From positions 1-64,000 of the forward strand of contig JAGBCX010000079.1 of NCBI GenBank assembly GCA_017937805.1: a DNA stretch of 64,000 nucleotides, in the 5' to 3' direction. The notes below the pieces were generated by a model that saw nothing but the letters and a program-made list of their open reading frames with translations, was not told the DNA's origin and ran no database searches. Shown here piece after piece: positions 41,531 to 50,990 of the stretch; the first letter of the stretch is position 1; each line of letters starts with the position of its first letter. A program made the translations under genes and the position numbers. The stretch is from Alistipes sp. GTDB lineage: Bacteria; Bacteroidota; Bacteroidia; Bacteroidales; Rikenellaceae.

Positions 41531-43435
41531 ATGAAAGAGAATAAAAGTACAATTATAGGCTTTGTCCTTATGACCTTGGTGTTCGTAGGTTACATGTTTT
41601 ATGCGAACTACCAAGCACAAAAACAGCAAGAGGCTCAAATGGCTGCCCAAGTCGAGCAACTTGCCGAGCAAGCATCACAAGCACTTGACACTCCCGACGA
41701 GCAGAAGGCCGAAACTGCCATCGTTGATGCAAAGAGCACAAAGAGTGCAGATGCACCAAAGTTGGTAAGTGATGCCGAGAAGGTCGAAGAGATTGTTGTT
41801 GAGAATGATGTTATGCAGATTCGATTCTCAACTCTCGGAGCGCAGATTATTGATGTAACACTGAAAGATTACACTAAGTACGCACCGAAGGAGGAGCGTA
41901 ACGAGTTGGTTCATCTCTTTGCTCCTGAGTCGGCATATTTCAACATGTCGTACTACTTGAAGGAGAATATGCGCAACGTGGAGGTCTCGACAGCATATCG
42001 CAACTTCGAGCTGTTGCCGGTGGAGAATTTTGCCGACAAAAAGGTTGTAACAATGCGCCTACCCGTAGGTAATGGCTCTATTGAGCATATCTACACCATC
42101 TACAACGAGCAGAAGCCCGAACGCGATTACATGGTCGATTTCGATGTGCGTCTGAACGACCTTGCTCCGATGATGGCAAATCAGAAGAGCATTGCCGTTG
42201 AGTGGCGTAACCGTTCGTATCAGAATGAGCGTAGTTTCAAAAACGAGAACACCTACACTACCCTCGTTTATCACTATCCGGGCGAGGGCGATGTAGAGGA
42301 TTTAGGTATCTCGGAGTCTACAAAGGCTGACGATATTGCAGCATCGGTTGATTGGGTATCGTTCAAGCAACAGTTCTTCTCCTCTGCTTTTATTGGTCGT
42401 TCAGTCGTATTGCGTCAGCCACAGGTTTCATTCGCCACAGCAGAGCCTAAGTCGGGATATATCAAGGACTTTGCAATGTCATCTTCAGTGGATTACACAC
42501 CGCAGACTACCCAATACGACTTCTCGTTCTACCTCGGTCCTAACAAGTTCTCGGTATTGAAGAAATTGACCGACAAAAATGGCGAGTCACTCGAAATGGA
42601 GCGCATTATCCCTCTCGGTTGGATATTCTCAACCTACATCAGCCGTTGGGTGGTAATTCCGGTGTTCGATTTCTTGCAAAAGTATATCGCATCGTTTGGT
42701 CTTATCATCTTGATTTTGACCATATTGGTTAAGTTGGTAATCTTCCCTCTCACATATAAGAGCTACCTCTCGACCGCAAAGATGCGCGTTATCAAGCCTG
42801 AGATTGATGCTTTGAATGCAAAATACCCTCGTCAGGAAGATGCAATGAAGAAGCAACAAGAGATGATGGCACTCTACAACAAGGCGGGTATCAGCCCTAT
42901 GGGAGGCTGTCTGCCGATGTTAATTCAGATGCCTATTCTGATTGCGATGTTCCGCTTCTTCCCTGCAAGTATCGAGTTGCGTGGCAAGTCGTTCTTGTGG
43001 AGTGACGACCTCTCTTCGTACGATAGCATTCTCGATTTGCCATTCAATATTCCATTCTATGGCGACCATATCTCGTTGTTCTGCTTGTTGATGACTATTG
43101 TGATGTTTATCTACTCGTACATCAACTATCAGCAGCAGGGTGCATCGCAACCTCAAATGGCAGGTATGAAGTTTATGACCGTCTATATGATGCCTGCGAT
43201 GATGTTGTTCTGGTTTAATGACTATGCAAGTGGTCTTTGCTACTACTACCTCTTGTCAAACCTCTTTACAATTTTGCAGACAACCATTATCCGCTTCACT
43301 TTGAATGACGAGAAGATTCTTGCAAAGATGAATGCTCGCGCAAAGAATACAAAGGGTAAGAAATCGCGTTTCCAGCAACGCTACGAGGAGTTGATGAAGC
43401 AGGCTGAAGCACAACAGAAGCAATCTAAGCGATAA
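41531..43435 (+). CDS. yidC: Membrane protein insertase YidC
   Basis: A 634-residue insertase that integrates proteins into the inner membrane alone or with SecYEG. An N-terminal membrane helix (about 7-26) is followed by a large periplasmic beta domain (about 95-350). The conserved five-helix core starts near residue 370: KMRVIKPEIDALNAKYPRQ is the cytoplasmic hairpin, and SPMGGCLPMLIQMPILIAMF the conserved helix region. The positively charged tail (KNTKGKKSRFQQRYEELMKQ) can bind ribosomes. The ATG at 41531 is used; the longer frame begins inside the preceding gene. Confidence 0.96.
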   Translation: MKENKSTIIGFVLMTLVFVGYMFYANYQAQKQQEAQMAAQVEQLAEQASQALDTPDEQKAETAIVDAKSTKSADAPKLVSDAEKVEEIVVENDVMQIRFSTLGAQIIDVTLKDYTKYAPKEERNELVHLFAPESAYFNMSYYLKENMRNVEVSTAYRNFELLPVENFADKKVVTMRLPVGNGSIEHIYTIYNEQKPERDYMVDFDVRLNDLAPMMANQKSIAVEWRNRSYQNERSFKNENTYTTLVYHYPGEGDVEDLGISESTKADDIAASVDWVSFKQQFFSSAFIGRSVVLRQPQVSFATAEPKSGYIKDFAMSSSVDYTPQTTQYDFSFYLGPNKFSVLKKLTDKNGESLEMERIIPLGWIFSTYISRWVVIPVFDFLQKYIASFGLIILILTILVKLVIFPLTYKSYLSTAKMRVIKPEIDALNAKYPRQEDAMKKQQEMMALYNKAGISPMGGCLPMLIQMPILIAMFRFFPASIELRGKSFLWSDDLSSYDSILDLPFNIPFYGDHISLFCLLMTIVMFIYSYINYQQQGASQPQMAGMKFMTVYMMPAMMLFWFNDYASGLCYYYLLSNLFTILQTTIIRFTLNDEKILAKMNARAKNTKGKKSRFQQRYEELMKQAEAQQKQSKR

Positions 43436-43447
43436 CTCTTCGACAGA

Positions 43448-44020
43448 ATGTCATTTGTGGCGAACATATCGAACGAGGATGTTGCTGCATTGGAAGCAGT
43501 ACACTTTGACGGGCGCATAGTGGTCGTAGAGAGTGCCGATGCGCTCGCCAAGGCATGCAAGGAGTTGTCGCAACATTCTCTTATCGGCTTCGACACCGAA
43601 ACAAGACCGTCATTTAAGGCGGGTGTAACCAACAAAGTTGCGCTGTTGCAACTCTCGACAAATGAGTGTTGCTACCTCATTCGATTAAATCGTCTGCCTC
43701 TCTCTCGCGACATTTTGGCAATACTGTCAAGCGAGAAGATTAAGAAGGTGGGAGCAGATGTCCGCAACGACCTCTCGGCTCTTAACAAGCTACGACACTT
43801 CACTCCTCGCGGTTTTATAGACTTGCAAAATGAGGTCGGGAAGCATGGCATTGAGGATAAGAGTCTGCGCAAGATATCGGGTATTGTACTTGGCAAAAAA
43901 GTCTCAAAGGCTCAGCGACTAAGTAATTGGGAAGCAAAGCAACTAACACCGCAACAACAAATGTACGCAGCAACTGATGCGTGGGTATGCATTGAAATTT
44001 ATAACAGACTGACGAGATAG
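43448..44020 (+). CDS. 3'-5' exonuclease, DEDDy family
   Basis: A 190-residue RNase D/WRN-type exonuclease. Exo I is GFDTETRP, Exo II is KVGADVRNDLSAL, and Exo III is YAATDAW, with the Tyr of the DEDDy group. All four acidic residues are present. It lacks the HRDC domains of RNase D, so it is a single-domain nuclease of the kind common in Bacteroidetes. Substrate (RNA or DNA) is not known. It lies 12 bases downstream of yidC and is probably in the same transcript, which ends at the hairpin overlapping this gene's stop. Confidence 0.9.
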   Translation: MSFVANISNEDVAALEAVHFDGRIVVVESADALAKACKELSQHSLIGFDTETRPSFKAGVTNKVALLQLSTNECCYLIRLNRLPLSRDILAILSSEKIKKVGADVRNDLSALNKLRHFTPRGFIDLQNEVGKHGIEDKSLRKISGIVLGKKVSKAQRLSNWEAKQLTPQQQMYAATDAWVCIEIYNRLTR

Positions 44021-44034
44021 CTCCGTCAGTCTTT
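44007..44034 (+). terminator. Terminator overlapping exonuclease stop codon
   Basis: GACTGACG (44007-44014) pairs with CGTCAGTC (44024-44031), followed by a short T run. The stop codon lies in the loop. Confidence 0.7.
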
Positions 44035-44061
44035 AATCTTTTACAACAGATACGGGGCGAG

Positions 44062-45867
44062 ATGAAGATACTTATATATTTAATAGCTATCTTATTGTCA
44101 TTATCGGTAGTGGCACAAACCACACCCGACTACTCGAAGTTGTCGGCTCATCCACGCCTTATACTAAAAGATGGAGATATTGAGGCTGTTCGCCATAAGA
44201 TTGTGACAGACCAACCATTGCGCCACATACATTGTGTAATAGAGGATAGAGCGAATGGATTTATCTACGCACCTGCTTCTCGGCGTATAAAAACGGGAAA
44301 AAGGTTGCTTGGTGTTTCGCGTAATGTATTGGAGAGGGTATGCTACTGCTCTTATATGTATTTGGTGACTGGTGAGGATATATATGCCCGCCGTGCTAAG
44401 CAGGAGATGTTGGCGGCAGCAAGTTTTACCGATTGGAATCCATCTCATTTTCTTGATGTGGCAGAGATGACTACAGCGTTGGCAATAGGCTATGATTGGC
44501 TCTACAACAGTTTGTCGCCTGCAAGTCGAAAAATAATAGAAGATGCCATAATCGAAAAGGGGTTGCGTGCAGCAAATCCTAAGATGTGGTGGTATCGCAC
44601 CGACAATAATTGGAATCAGGTCTGCAACTGCGGCATGGTTATGGGGGCATTGGCTGTGTATGAGCGAGTGCCTAATGAAGCAAAAACGATAATCGAACGC
44701 TCGTTGGCGAGCAATCCGAAGGCTCAGAATTGCTACGGACCGGATGGCGTATATCCCGAAGGGTTTGGCTATTGGGAGTATGGAACCTGGTTTGAGGTTA
44801 TGCTTATAGAGTCGTTACGCACCGCACTTGGTTCGAGTTTCGACTTGGAGAAGGCTCCGGGATTTTTGGAGTCGGCAAAGTTTATGAACTTTATGCAGAC
44901 GCCAACCGGATATGTATTCAACTACTCCGATTCGGGCAATCCTCATGATGCTGTAAATCCTCTACTCTATTGGTTTGCGCTCGAGACAGGCGATATGTCG
45001 CTTTTGTGGCAAGACCGAAAACGAATTGTCGAGGAGGAGTGGGTACGAGGTATTAATCGACAAGCTCCCATTGCACTGTTATTTGCTTCGCGTTGTAAGT
45101 TGGATGATATTAAACCTATCAAAGAGTCGTTTTGGGTAGGTAATGGTAGTCAGCCACTGTTTCTCTATCGTAGTGGTTTTGGTAGTTATAAGGATAGTTA
45201 CTTGGCTGCAAAGGGAGGTACTGCAAGTGCAAATCACGGACATATGGATGCCGGCTCGTTTATATACGAATGGGGAGGTGTGTGTTGGGCAAGCGACCTC
45301 GGCTCGCAGAACTACCATTCGTTGGAGTCCAAGGGCTTAGGTATATGGAAAAGTGGACAAAATTCCGACCGTTGGCGAGTATTTCGCTTAGGCAACTTCT
45401 CTCACAACACGCTAACGGTAAATGAGAAATTGCACAATGTCAAAGGTATGGCAACAATGGATAAACTCTATAATAACAATGGTCGTCATGGTGCAAAATT
45501 CAACCTTACACCCATCTTGTTTGATTTGTCGAGTGCTTATCGTACAATATACATAGACAAGAGTGATAAAGTTACCTGTATAGATAAGTTGAAGGCTCGC
45601 GATATTGAGTGTCAAGTACGCTGGAATATGACCACCACCGCTACGGCAAAAATAGTTGACGACCACACTATAAGCCTAACAAAAGATGACAAGGAGGTGA
45701 TTGTGCGTGCCGATGCACCAAAGGGTGTCAAGGCGTATATTATGAGTAATGCTCCGACAACAGAGTACGACTGTGAGAATAAGGGGACTTGCCGTGTAGG
45801 TTTTGCCACAACAGTGCAACCAAATAGTAAGGCGGTTATAAAGGTTGTGCTTGAACCACAAAAATAA
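44062..45867 (+). CDS. Heparinase II/III-like polysaccharide lyase, secreted
   Basis: A 601-residue exported protein (signal peptide about 1-19). The N-terminal half is an alpha/alpha toroid (DVAEMTTALAIGYDWLYNSLS is typical). The C-terminal half has the heparinase II/III beta-sandwich core: NHGHMDAGSFIYEWGGVCW near 391-409 and FSHNTLTVNE near 450. The His and Tyr residues expected for beta-elimination are plausible here, but assignment to a PL family (PL12, 15, 17, 21) needs alignment. Likely substrates are uronic-acid polysaccharides such as glycosaminoglycans or alginate. It is followed 10 bases later by a MATE exporter gene. Confidence 0.85.
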   Translation: MKILIYLIAILLSLSVVAQTTPDYSKLSAHPRLILKDGDIEAVRHKIVTDQPLRHIHCVIEDRANGFIYAPASRRIKTGKRLLGVSRNVLERVCYCSYMYLVTGEDIYARRAKQEMLAAASFTDWNPSHFLDVAEMTTALAIGYDWLYNSLSPASRKIIEDAIIEKGLRAANPKMWWYRTDNNWNQVCNCGMVMGALAVYERVPNEAKTIIERSLASNPKAQNCYGPDGVYPEGFGYWEYGTWFEVMLIESLRTALGSSFDLEKAPGFLESAKFMNFMQTPTGYVFNYSDSGNPHDAVNPLLYWFALETGDMSLLWQDRKRIVEEEWVRGINRQAPIALLFASRCKLDDIKPIKESFWVGNGSQPLFLYRSGFGSYKDSYLAAKGGTASANHGHMDAGSFIYEWGGVCWASDLGSQNYHSLESKGLGIWKSGQNSDRWRVFRLGNFSHNTLTVNEKLHNVKGMATMDKLYNNNGRHGAKFNLTPILFDLSSAYRTIYIDKSDKVTCIDKLKARDIECQVRWNMTTTATAKIVDDHTISLTKDDKEVIVRADAPKGVKAYIMSNAPTTEYDCENKGTCRVGFATTVQPNSKAVIKVVLEPQK

Positions 45868-45876
45868 TAGAATAAG

Positions 45877-47196
45877 ATGAACAGAGAGATATTCCGCATA
45901 GCGATACCAAATATAATTTCCAACATTACCGTTCCGTTGATGGGATTGGTTTCGACAGGTATTGTTGGCACTTGGAGTGGTTCAGCAGAGATTATAGGAG
46001 CGTTGGCGCTCGGAGTATCAATCTTCAACTTCATCTATTGGAACTGCTCGTTTATTCGTATGGGAACAAGCGGTCTGACCGCACAAGCCTACGGTGCAGG
46101 CGATTTCCACGAAACTACCGCAATGCTCGTGCGCGCAGTAGTTATCTCGTTGGCATTGAGCGCAATAGTATTGATTTTCCAACGACCACTCGGAGAGTTA
46201 TCATTGTGGTTGATGGGAGGAGATGAGATAGTAGCGGACTACTTCTTTGCCCGAATTTGGGCTGTGCCTGCAGGTATCTTGTTATTCGGTTTGTACGGTT
46301 GGTTTGTCGGTATGCAAAACGGTGTTATACCGATGGCGGTATCAATCACTGTAAACGGTCTGCACATCTTGTTCGGCTGGTGGTTTGTCTACTCGTTCGA
46401 CCTCGGAATTGTCGGCATTGCCTACGCTTCGGTCGTGTCGCAGTGGATAGGTTTGGTGCTTGCGAGTGCGCTTATCTATATCTTCTTCCGCAAGACAATG
46501 CGGCCAATCGTACTGCGCGAAGTGTTGAACTTCGCATCGATGAAGCGATTTTTCAAGGTCAATGGCGATATTATTGTCCGCACATTCTGCAATGTCGGAG
46601 TCTACACATTCTTCACCGCCGCCTCGGCACGAATGGGAGATGCCGCAATTTTGGCAGTAAATAGTGTATTGATGCAGTTGTTAATGTTGTTCTCCTACAT
46701 GAATGACGGCTTTGCCTACGCAGCCGAGGCTATGACAGGTCGCTTTATCGGAGCAAAAGATTTGCCTTCACTCAAAAAGTGTCTGCGTTACTGCGTGGTA
46801 TGGACTTTCGCAACCGCAGCAATCGCCATAACACTATACCTCGCAGGCTGGGAGGAGTTATTCACCGCCTTTCTCGGTAGTGGCACAGAGGAGGAGCTCG
46901 CAAATGTACTTGCTGTGGCGAAGCGATATATCGGTTGGATTGTCGTGATTCCGCTTTTTGCTGCAATGCCATTTATGCTCGATGGCGTCTATGCAGGAGC
47001 GACTCTTACACGAGCGATGCGCAACTCGATGCTATGGGCGACAATCATATTTTTCGCAGTCTATTATGCCCTACTGCCCGTTATGGGAAACGATGCGTTG
47101 TGGCTCGCATTTTTGCTCTACATAATCTTCCGCCTTGTTCTGCAATACTTTATGGCGGATAGGTTGCGAGATATCTATCGGCAAATCGAAGCGTAA
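45877..47196 (+). CDS. MATE-family efflux transporter
   Basis: A 439-residue inner-membrane protein with 12 helices and the MATE two-bundle layout: N-terminal IFRIAIPNIISNITVPLMGLVSTGIVG and a second half starting near residue 230 (FFKVNGDIIVRTFCNVGVYTFF). It exports small cationic or other toxic compounds against Na+ or H+, resembling the DinF-like branch. It is co-oriented with the upstream lyase gene, but the functional link is unclear; the transcript ends at a strong hairpin. Confidence 0.92.
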   Translation: MNREIFRIAIPNIISNITVPLMGLVSTGIVGTWSGSAEIIGALALGVSIFNFIYWNCSFIRMGTSGLTAQAYGAGDFHETTAMLVRAVVISLALSAIVLIFQRPLGELSLWLMGGDEIVADYFFARIWAVPAGILLFGLYGWFVGMQNGVIPMAVSITVNGLHILFGWWFVYSFDLGIVGIAYASVVSQWIGLVLASALIYIFFRKTMRPIVLREVLNFASMKRFFKVNGDIIVRTFCNVGVYTFFTAASARMGDAAILAVNSVLMQLLMLFSYMNDGFAYAAEAMTGRFIGAKDLPSLKKCLRYCVVWTFATAAIAITLYLAGWEELFTAFLGSGTEEELANVLAVAKRYIGWIVVIPLFAAMPFMLDGVYAGATLTRAMRNSMLWATIIFFAVYYALLPVMGNDALWLAFLLYIIFRLVLQYFMADRLRDIYRQIEA

Positions 47197-47200
47197 AGAT

Positions 47201-47238
47201 AAGGGGTTGTCCAACATTTGTTGAACAACCCCTTTCTA
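47201..47238. terminator. Bidirectional terminator between MATE and lyase genes
   Basis: AAGGGGTTGT pairs with ACAACCCCTT (47201-47210 with 47225-47234), with an inner CCAACA/TGTTG-like helix. It separates convergent genes. Confidence 0.88.
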
Positions 47239-47241
47239 TTG

Positions 47242-49398
47242 TTATTGCAACTTTGTCACTTTAATTTCGCAGCCGTATTGCCTTGTCTTATCAAACGACA
47301 GAGAGTAGTTCTTGCCTGCATAATCAAATTTCAGTGTTACAGCCTCTTTGCCATCTTTACATACTGTTTGAGGTAGTGATTGAAGCGACTCATCGCCCAC
47401 CTGTACAATATGAAGGAAGTGGTCTGTTGTAGATTGCTTTTTAGGCGACACCTCCACGCGCCACTGTCCCACCAATGGGTGATTGTTACGAGGTGTATTT
47501 TTATAACGTTTGAACATAGGGTCCTCCTTTTTGTACTCAGGAATTGCCCAATTTCGACCATCGGACCAGAATTGCTTGCCCTCACCTCCGATACGTTCAA
47601 CAACGGCACCCTTCGGAAGCAGTGTACGACAAATAGACTTGCCACCTTGCGACACCTCCGAGAATTCAGCCTTGCCGTTCATTATTGGCTCTGATGCGGT
47701 GTGGTACAACCAACGTTTCGGATATTCAGCCTTATCCGACACTACCCTATCGTAAATGACAAATATATCAGGCTTAATCCACACGAACTCTCGTACTACT
47801 GACTCGGCCTTATTTTTATGATAGCAATCGGTGGCATCTGACGCGATATAGACATAGTCGGCACTCTCCTCGTGCGACAACAATTTACCACCCCTATTAG
47901 AGCGTTGTCCTCCATCGTTCGGAACAGGTGCCGGCTCCTCATCTTGGGTTGGCTTACCCCAATATTTAGGCAACTTTTCACCAGGCATCTGTATAGTCAC
48001 GCAGTTGTGCGCGACTGTACGACCGAAGTAGTGCGATGTGTGTTGTCCGGGTTGCGGTCGTGTTCCCGAATCGAGCGCACGATAGCCATTCTTATATATC
48101 ACAAAGTTGTTTATGTCGTAATGTTGGCGACTTCTGTTCTTACGTTCGGTCAAAAATATCGCATAAGTATCCTTATCGCTCACGCCCGAACGCATAATAA
48201 TCTGACCAATGTTCTCAAAATGCATCGATTGCTTATCCTTGGCATCGGCCACACTCTCCACATCACCCGTTTCGAAGTGATAACGATGCATAAGTGGCAT
48301 AAACGGCATCGCTGACGTATTGCTACTCTTATCATTATAGCGGTTGAGCAAACCTGCAAACCAATCGAACATTTCGGGATTAGTTTGAGCAAAAATATTT
48401 GCAATCTCCCTAATATGCGACACTGTACTACGTGGTAGTTTATTGTTCGAGTGGTAAGAATCGCCTATTCCGAACTCCTTATTATCCGGCAGACGAATCC
48501 AATCCAAATATCGCAAATAACCGAGCATATAACTCATCTGCGGAGCAAGGTCTATACCTATCGCAGAACGGAACGTGTAGATAAAATTATACTCTGCGTA
48601 TGGATACGAGTCGAAACCGTTGCCAATAGTCCCCGAATTGATACCGCCACTCTTGCCGAGCATCTTGGCTCGCGACACACTCATCTTGCGATGAAGGTCA
48701 TAACCATTGCGAAGCATCTGCTCACACTCGCTATCATTGATGCCCTCACCATAGAAGGTCAAACCAACATACCATGGCAGATTTGCAGTTCCATTAAACT
48801 CCGAAGTTGGGGTGGTAGGATTCTCGCGATGACGTTTCGGGCGAATTTTATCCCCATGCCACGCAATGTCGTAAGTTGCCTTGTAGAGTCGTGGTCCCAA
48901 ATCGGCACGCTCCTCAGCCGTAAGGTCGTTGTATATCCAATCGTAGGCGCACAACACCGAGATTATGGTGAAGGATTGCCAACTAATGGCAAGGTCATTG
49001 TCTGTTCGTAAATCATAGTAACGAATCATTCTATCCAACATCATCTTCGTAAAGGCAAGATATTTGGAATCTTTGGTTATAACCCAAAGCAGAGCCGATT
49101 CTGCAGTACGATAGCCATATTGGGCTATTGAATTGCTACCATTCTTTGCGAGTTCGTTCTTAAATTCGGGACCCTTATCAATAAGTCTATTGATACGTCT
49201 TTGCATAGCGTTAAATGTACGAGCCTCGAATAGCATCGAATTATTCACCATCTGAGGGATATCCTCAGCAGTAAAGAACATTCGAGGGTGTTCCGAACGG
49301 ATAGAGTTCAGCCATTCGTAATCACCCGCCTTTAATTGTGCCGATGCAGTTGTCGCAATGAACGACAACGACAGCAAGAGAGTAAATAGTCGTTTCAT
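47242..49398 (-). CDS. Heparinase II-like polysaccharide lyase, secreted
   Basis: A 718-residue exported protein (signal peptide about 1-20). The toroid region includes SWQSFTIISVLCAYDWIYNDLTAEER, a hallmark also seen in the 601-residue lyase. The beta-sandwich part has HYDINNFVIYKNGYRALDSG, then HTSHYFGRTVAHNCVTI, which supplies the conserved HN-x-x-T. The extra C-terminal length compared with its neighbour is typical of heparinase II. It probably depolymerises an acidic polysaccharide in the periplasm. A TATCTTTG -7 box is at 49426-49433 (minus strand). No SusC/SusD pair or sulfatase is adjacent. Confidence 0.87.
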   Translation of the reverse strand: MKRLFTLLLSLSFIATTASAQLKAGDYEWLNSIRSEHPRMFFTAEDIPQMVNNSMLFEARTFNAMQRRINRLIDKGPEFKNELAKNGSNSIAQYGYRTAESALLWVITKDSKYLAFTKMMLDRMIRYYDLRTDNDLAISWQSFTIISVLCAYDWIYNDLTAEERADLGPRLYKATYDIAWHGDKIRPKRHRENPTTPTSEFNGTANLPWYVGLTFYGEGINDSECEQMLRNGYDLHRKMSVSRAKMLGKSGGINSGTIGNGFDSYPYAEYNFIYTFRSAIGIDLAPQMSYMLGYLRYLDWIRLPDNKEFGIGDSYHSNNKLPRSTVSHIREIANIFAQTNPEMFDWFAGLLNRYNDKSSNTSAMPFMPLMHRYHFETGDVESVADAKDKQSMHFENIGQIIMRSGVSDKDTYAIFLTERKNRSRQHYDINNFVIYKNGYRALDSGTRPQPGQHTSHYFGRTVAHNCVTIQMPGEKLPKYWGKPTQDEEPAPVPNDGGQRSNRGGKLLSHEESADYVYIASDATDCYHKNKAESVVREFVWIKPDIFVIYDRVVSDKAEYPKRWLYHTASEPIMNGKAEFSEVSQGGKSICRTLLPKGAVVERIGGEGKQFWSDGRNWAIPEYKKEDPMFKRYKNTPRNNHPLVGQWRVEVSPKKQSTTDHFLHIVQVGDESLQSLPQTVCKDGKEAVTLKFDYAGKNYSLSFDKTRQYGCEIKVTKLQ

Positions 49399-49425
49399 AT
49401 AGGTGGTTTTAGGTTACATCTACTA

Positions 49426-49433
49426 CAAAGATA
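49426..49433 (-). promoter_or_regulatory. -7 box of heparinase II-like gene
   Basis: Minus-strand TATCTTTG, 27 bases before the start codon. Confidence 0.6.
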
Positions 49434-49464
49434 CTATTTTTAATTAAAAGTTAAAAAAAATCGT

Positions 49465-49472
49465 TATATTTG
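49465..49472 (+). promoter_or_regulatory. -7 box of hpt operon
   Basis: TATATTTG, 23 bases before the hpt start. The -33 region is an A-rich run without a clear TTTG. Confidence 0.65.
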
Positions 49473-49495
49473 CGGTTAGAAAAAACTCATTCGCT

Positions 49496-50044
49496 ATGAA
49501 ACAAAGAGTAACGCTCAACGACAAGACCTTTGAGGTGATGATTCCAGCTGAGGATATTGACAAGGCAGTTGCAAAAGTTGCCGAGCAGTTGAATTTGGAT
49601 TACGCCTCGACCGAGAAAGCCCCTATCTTCGTGGGTGTTTTGAATGGTTCATACATGTTCCTTGCCGACCTTGTTCGCAAGACGACCTTCAACAACGAAA
49701 TTACGTTCGTACAAATTTCGTCATACGAAGGTACCCAATCGACCGGTACTATCAAGCAGAAACTTGGTATTGACTTCGACATTAAAGGTCGCGATATTAT
49801 CGTGGTGGAGGACATTGTAGAGACAGGTCACAGCATCAACCACATGTTGAACTACATCAAGTCGTTAGAGCCTCACTCGGTGGAGGTTTGTACGCTCTTT
49901 TTCAAGCCCGACAAATACCTCTACGATATGCCAATCAAGTATTGCGCATTAGAGATTGGCAATGAGTTTATCGTAGGTTACGGTCTTGACTACGACCAGA
50001 TTGGTCGCAACCTCAAAGATATTTATGTTTTAGCTAATGACTAA
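49496..50044 (+). CDS. hpt: Hypoxanthine phosphoribosyltransferase
   Basis: A 182-residue type I phosphoribosyltransferase for purine salvage, which joins hypoxanthine (or guanine) to PRPP. The PRPP loop IIVVEDIVETGHS has acidic Glu105-Asp106; the flexible-loop region SSYEGTQSTGTIK and the purine-binding end FIVGYGLDYDQIGRNL are intact. It is first of three genes on the plus strand. Its last 8 bases overlap the queE start, which points to coupled translation. Confidence 0.95.
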   Translation: MKQRVTLNDKTFEVMIPAEDIDKAVAKVAEQLNLDYASTEKAPIFVGVLNGSYMFLADLVRKTTFNNEITFVQISSYEGTQSTGTIKQKLGIDFDIKGRDIIVVEDIVETGHSINHMLNYIKSLEPHSVEVCTLFFKPDKYLYDMPIKYCALEIGNEFIVGYGLDYDQIGRNLKDIYVLAND

Positions 50045-50663
50045 CAACGATGTTTTGGAGGGCGGTCGCAAACTGCCTCTCGTAGAGGATTTCTACACAA
50101 TTCAGGGCGAGGGCTTTCACACAGGAAAGCCCGCCTATTTTATTCGCCTTGGTGGTTGCGATGTTGGGTGTTCGTGGTGCGATGCCAAGTATACTTGGAA
50201 TCCTCGTATGTACCCACCAACCGCTATCGAAGAGATTGTTGAGCGTGCCGTAGCGTGTGCAGCGCAATCCATCGTCATTACGGGCGGAGAGCCTCTGCTC
50301 TATCCTCTCGACTATCTGACTCAGGCGCTCAAAGAGCAGGGGTTGGCAATCTTTCTCGAAACATCAGGTTCGCACCCATTCTCAGGCATTTTCGATTGGG
50401 TTTGTCTTTCGCCAAAGCGCAAGTCGGCACCTCTCGAAGAGGCTTATGGTCATGCCGATGAGTTGAAGGTGATTATCCAAAATGAGGAGGACTTAAAGTG
50501 GGCAGAGGAGTGTGCCGCAAAGGTTAGCGATAAGTGTATGCTCTTCTTACAGCCTGAGTGGAGTGTTGCGGAGAAGATTATGCCGACACTCGTGGAGTAT
50601 GCCAAGCGTAACCCTCGTTGGAGTATCTCCATTCAGAGCCACAAATATATGCGAATACCATAA
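50037..50663 (+). CDS. queE: 7-carboxy-7-deazaguanine synthase QueE
   Basis: A 208-residue radical SAM enzyme of queuosine precursor synthesis, converting 6-carboxy-tetrahydropterin to 7-carboxy-7-deazaguanine. The cluster motif CDVGCSWC (Cys41, Cys45, Cys48) follows TIQGEGFHTGKPAYFIRLGG, a QueE signature. ITGGEPLLYP is the GGE motif for SAM. The length is normal. It overlaps hpt by 8 bases and lies 12 bases before the ftsB-like gene. The other queuosine genes are not in this window. Confidence 0.95.
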   Translation: MTNNDVLEGGRKLPLVEDFYTIQGEGFHTGKPAYFIRLGGCDVGCSWCDAKYTWNPRMYPPTAIEEIVERAVACAAQSIVITGGEPLLYPLDYLTQALKEQGLAIFLETSGSHPFSGIFDWVCLSPKRKSAPLEEAYGHADELKVIIQNEEDLKWAEECAAKVSDKCMLFLQPEWSVAEKIMPTLVEYAKRNPRWSISIQSHKYMRIP

Positions 50664-50675
50664 TAGTTAAACTCC

Positions 50676-50990
50676 ATGAAGTTCGGTAAGCGAGTAAGTA
50701 AGCAGGTCGAAAAGGGTATCAGCAAGGGCAAGGAGTATGCATGGCGCATAATCCTTGTTTCGGTTGTTATGCTCGGCATTATTCTTATCGGTCGCCCACT
50801 CGTTTCGCTTATCCGCACCTCTATCGAAATTCGTGAGCTCAACAAAGAAAAGGCTCTCTACGAGGCGAGTATCCGTAGAGATAGCGCACTGATTGAGAAT
50901 CTGAAAAATGATGATTTTCTGGAGCGTTATGCCCGCGAGAAGTATTTTATGCAGGGCAAAGGCGATCAGGTATTTATCATAGAGGACTAA
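50676..50990 (+). CDS. FtsB/DivIC-family septum protein
   Basis: A 104-residue single-pass membrane protein. A basic cytosolic start (KFGKRVSKQVEKGISKGK) precedes one helix (about 24-44), a periplasmic coiled coil (about 48-75, IEIRELNKEKALYEASI) and the conserved end FLERYAREKYFMQGKGDQVFII. It should act in the divisome with FtsL and FtsQ. Its stop codon overlaps that of thiL on the other strand by three bases, leaving no room for a terminator between them. Confidence 0.9.
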   Translation: MKFGKRVSKQVEKGISKGKEYAWRIILVSVVMLGIILIGRPLVSLIRTSIEIRELNKEKALYEASIRRDSALIENLKNDDFLERYAREKYFMQGKGDQVFIIED

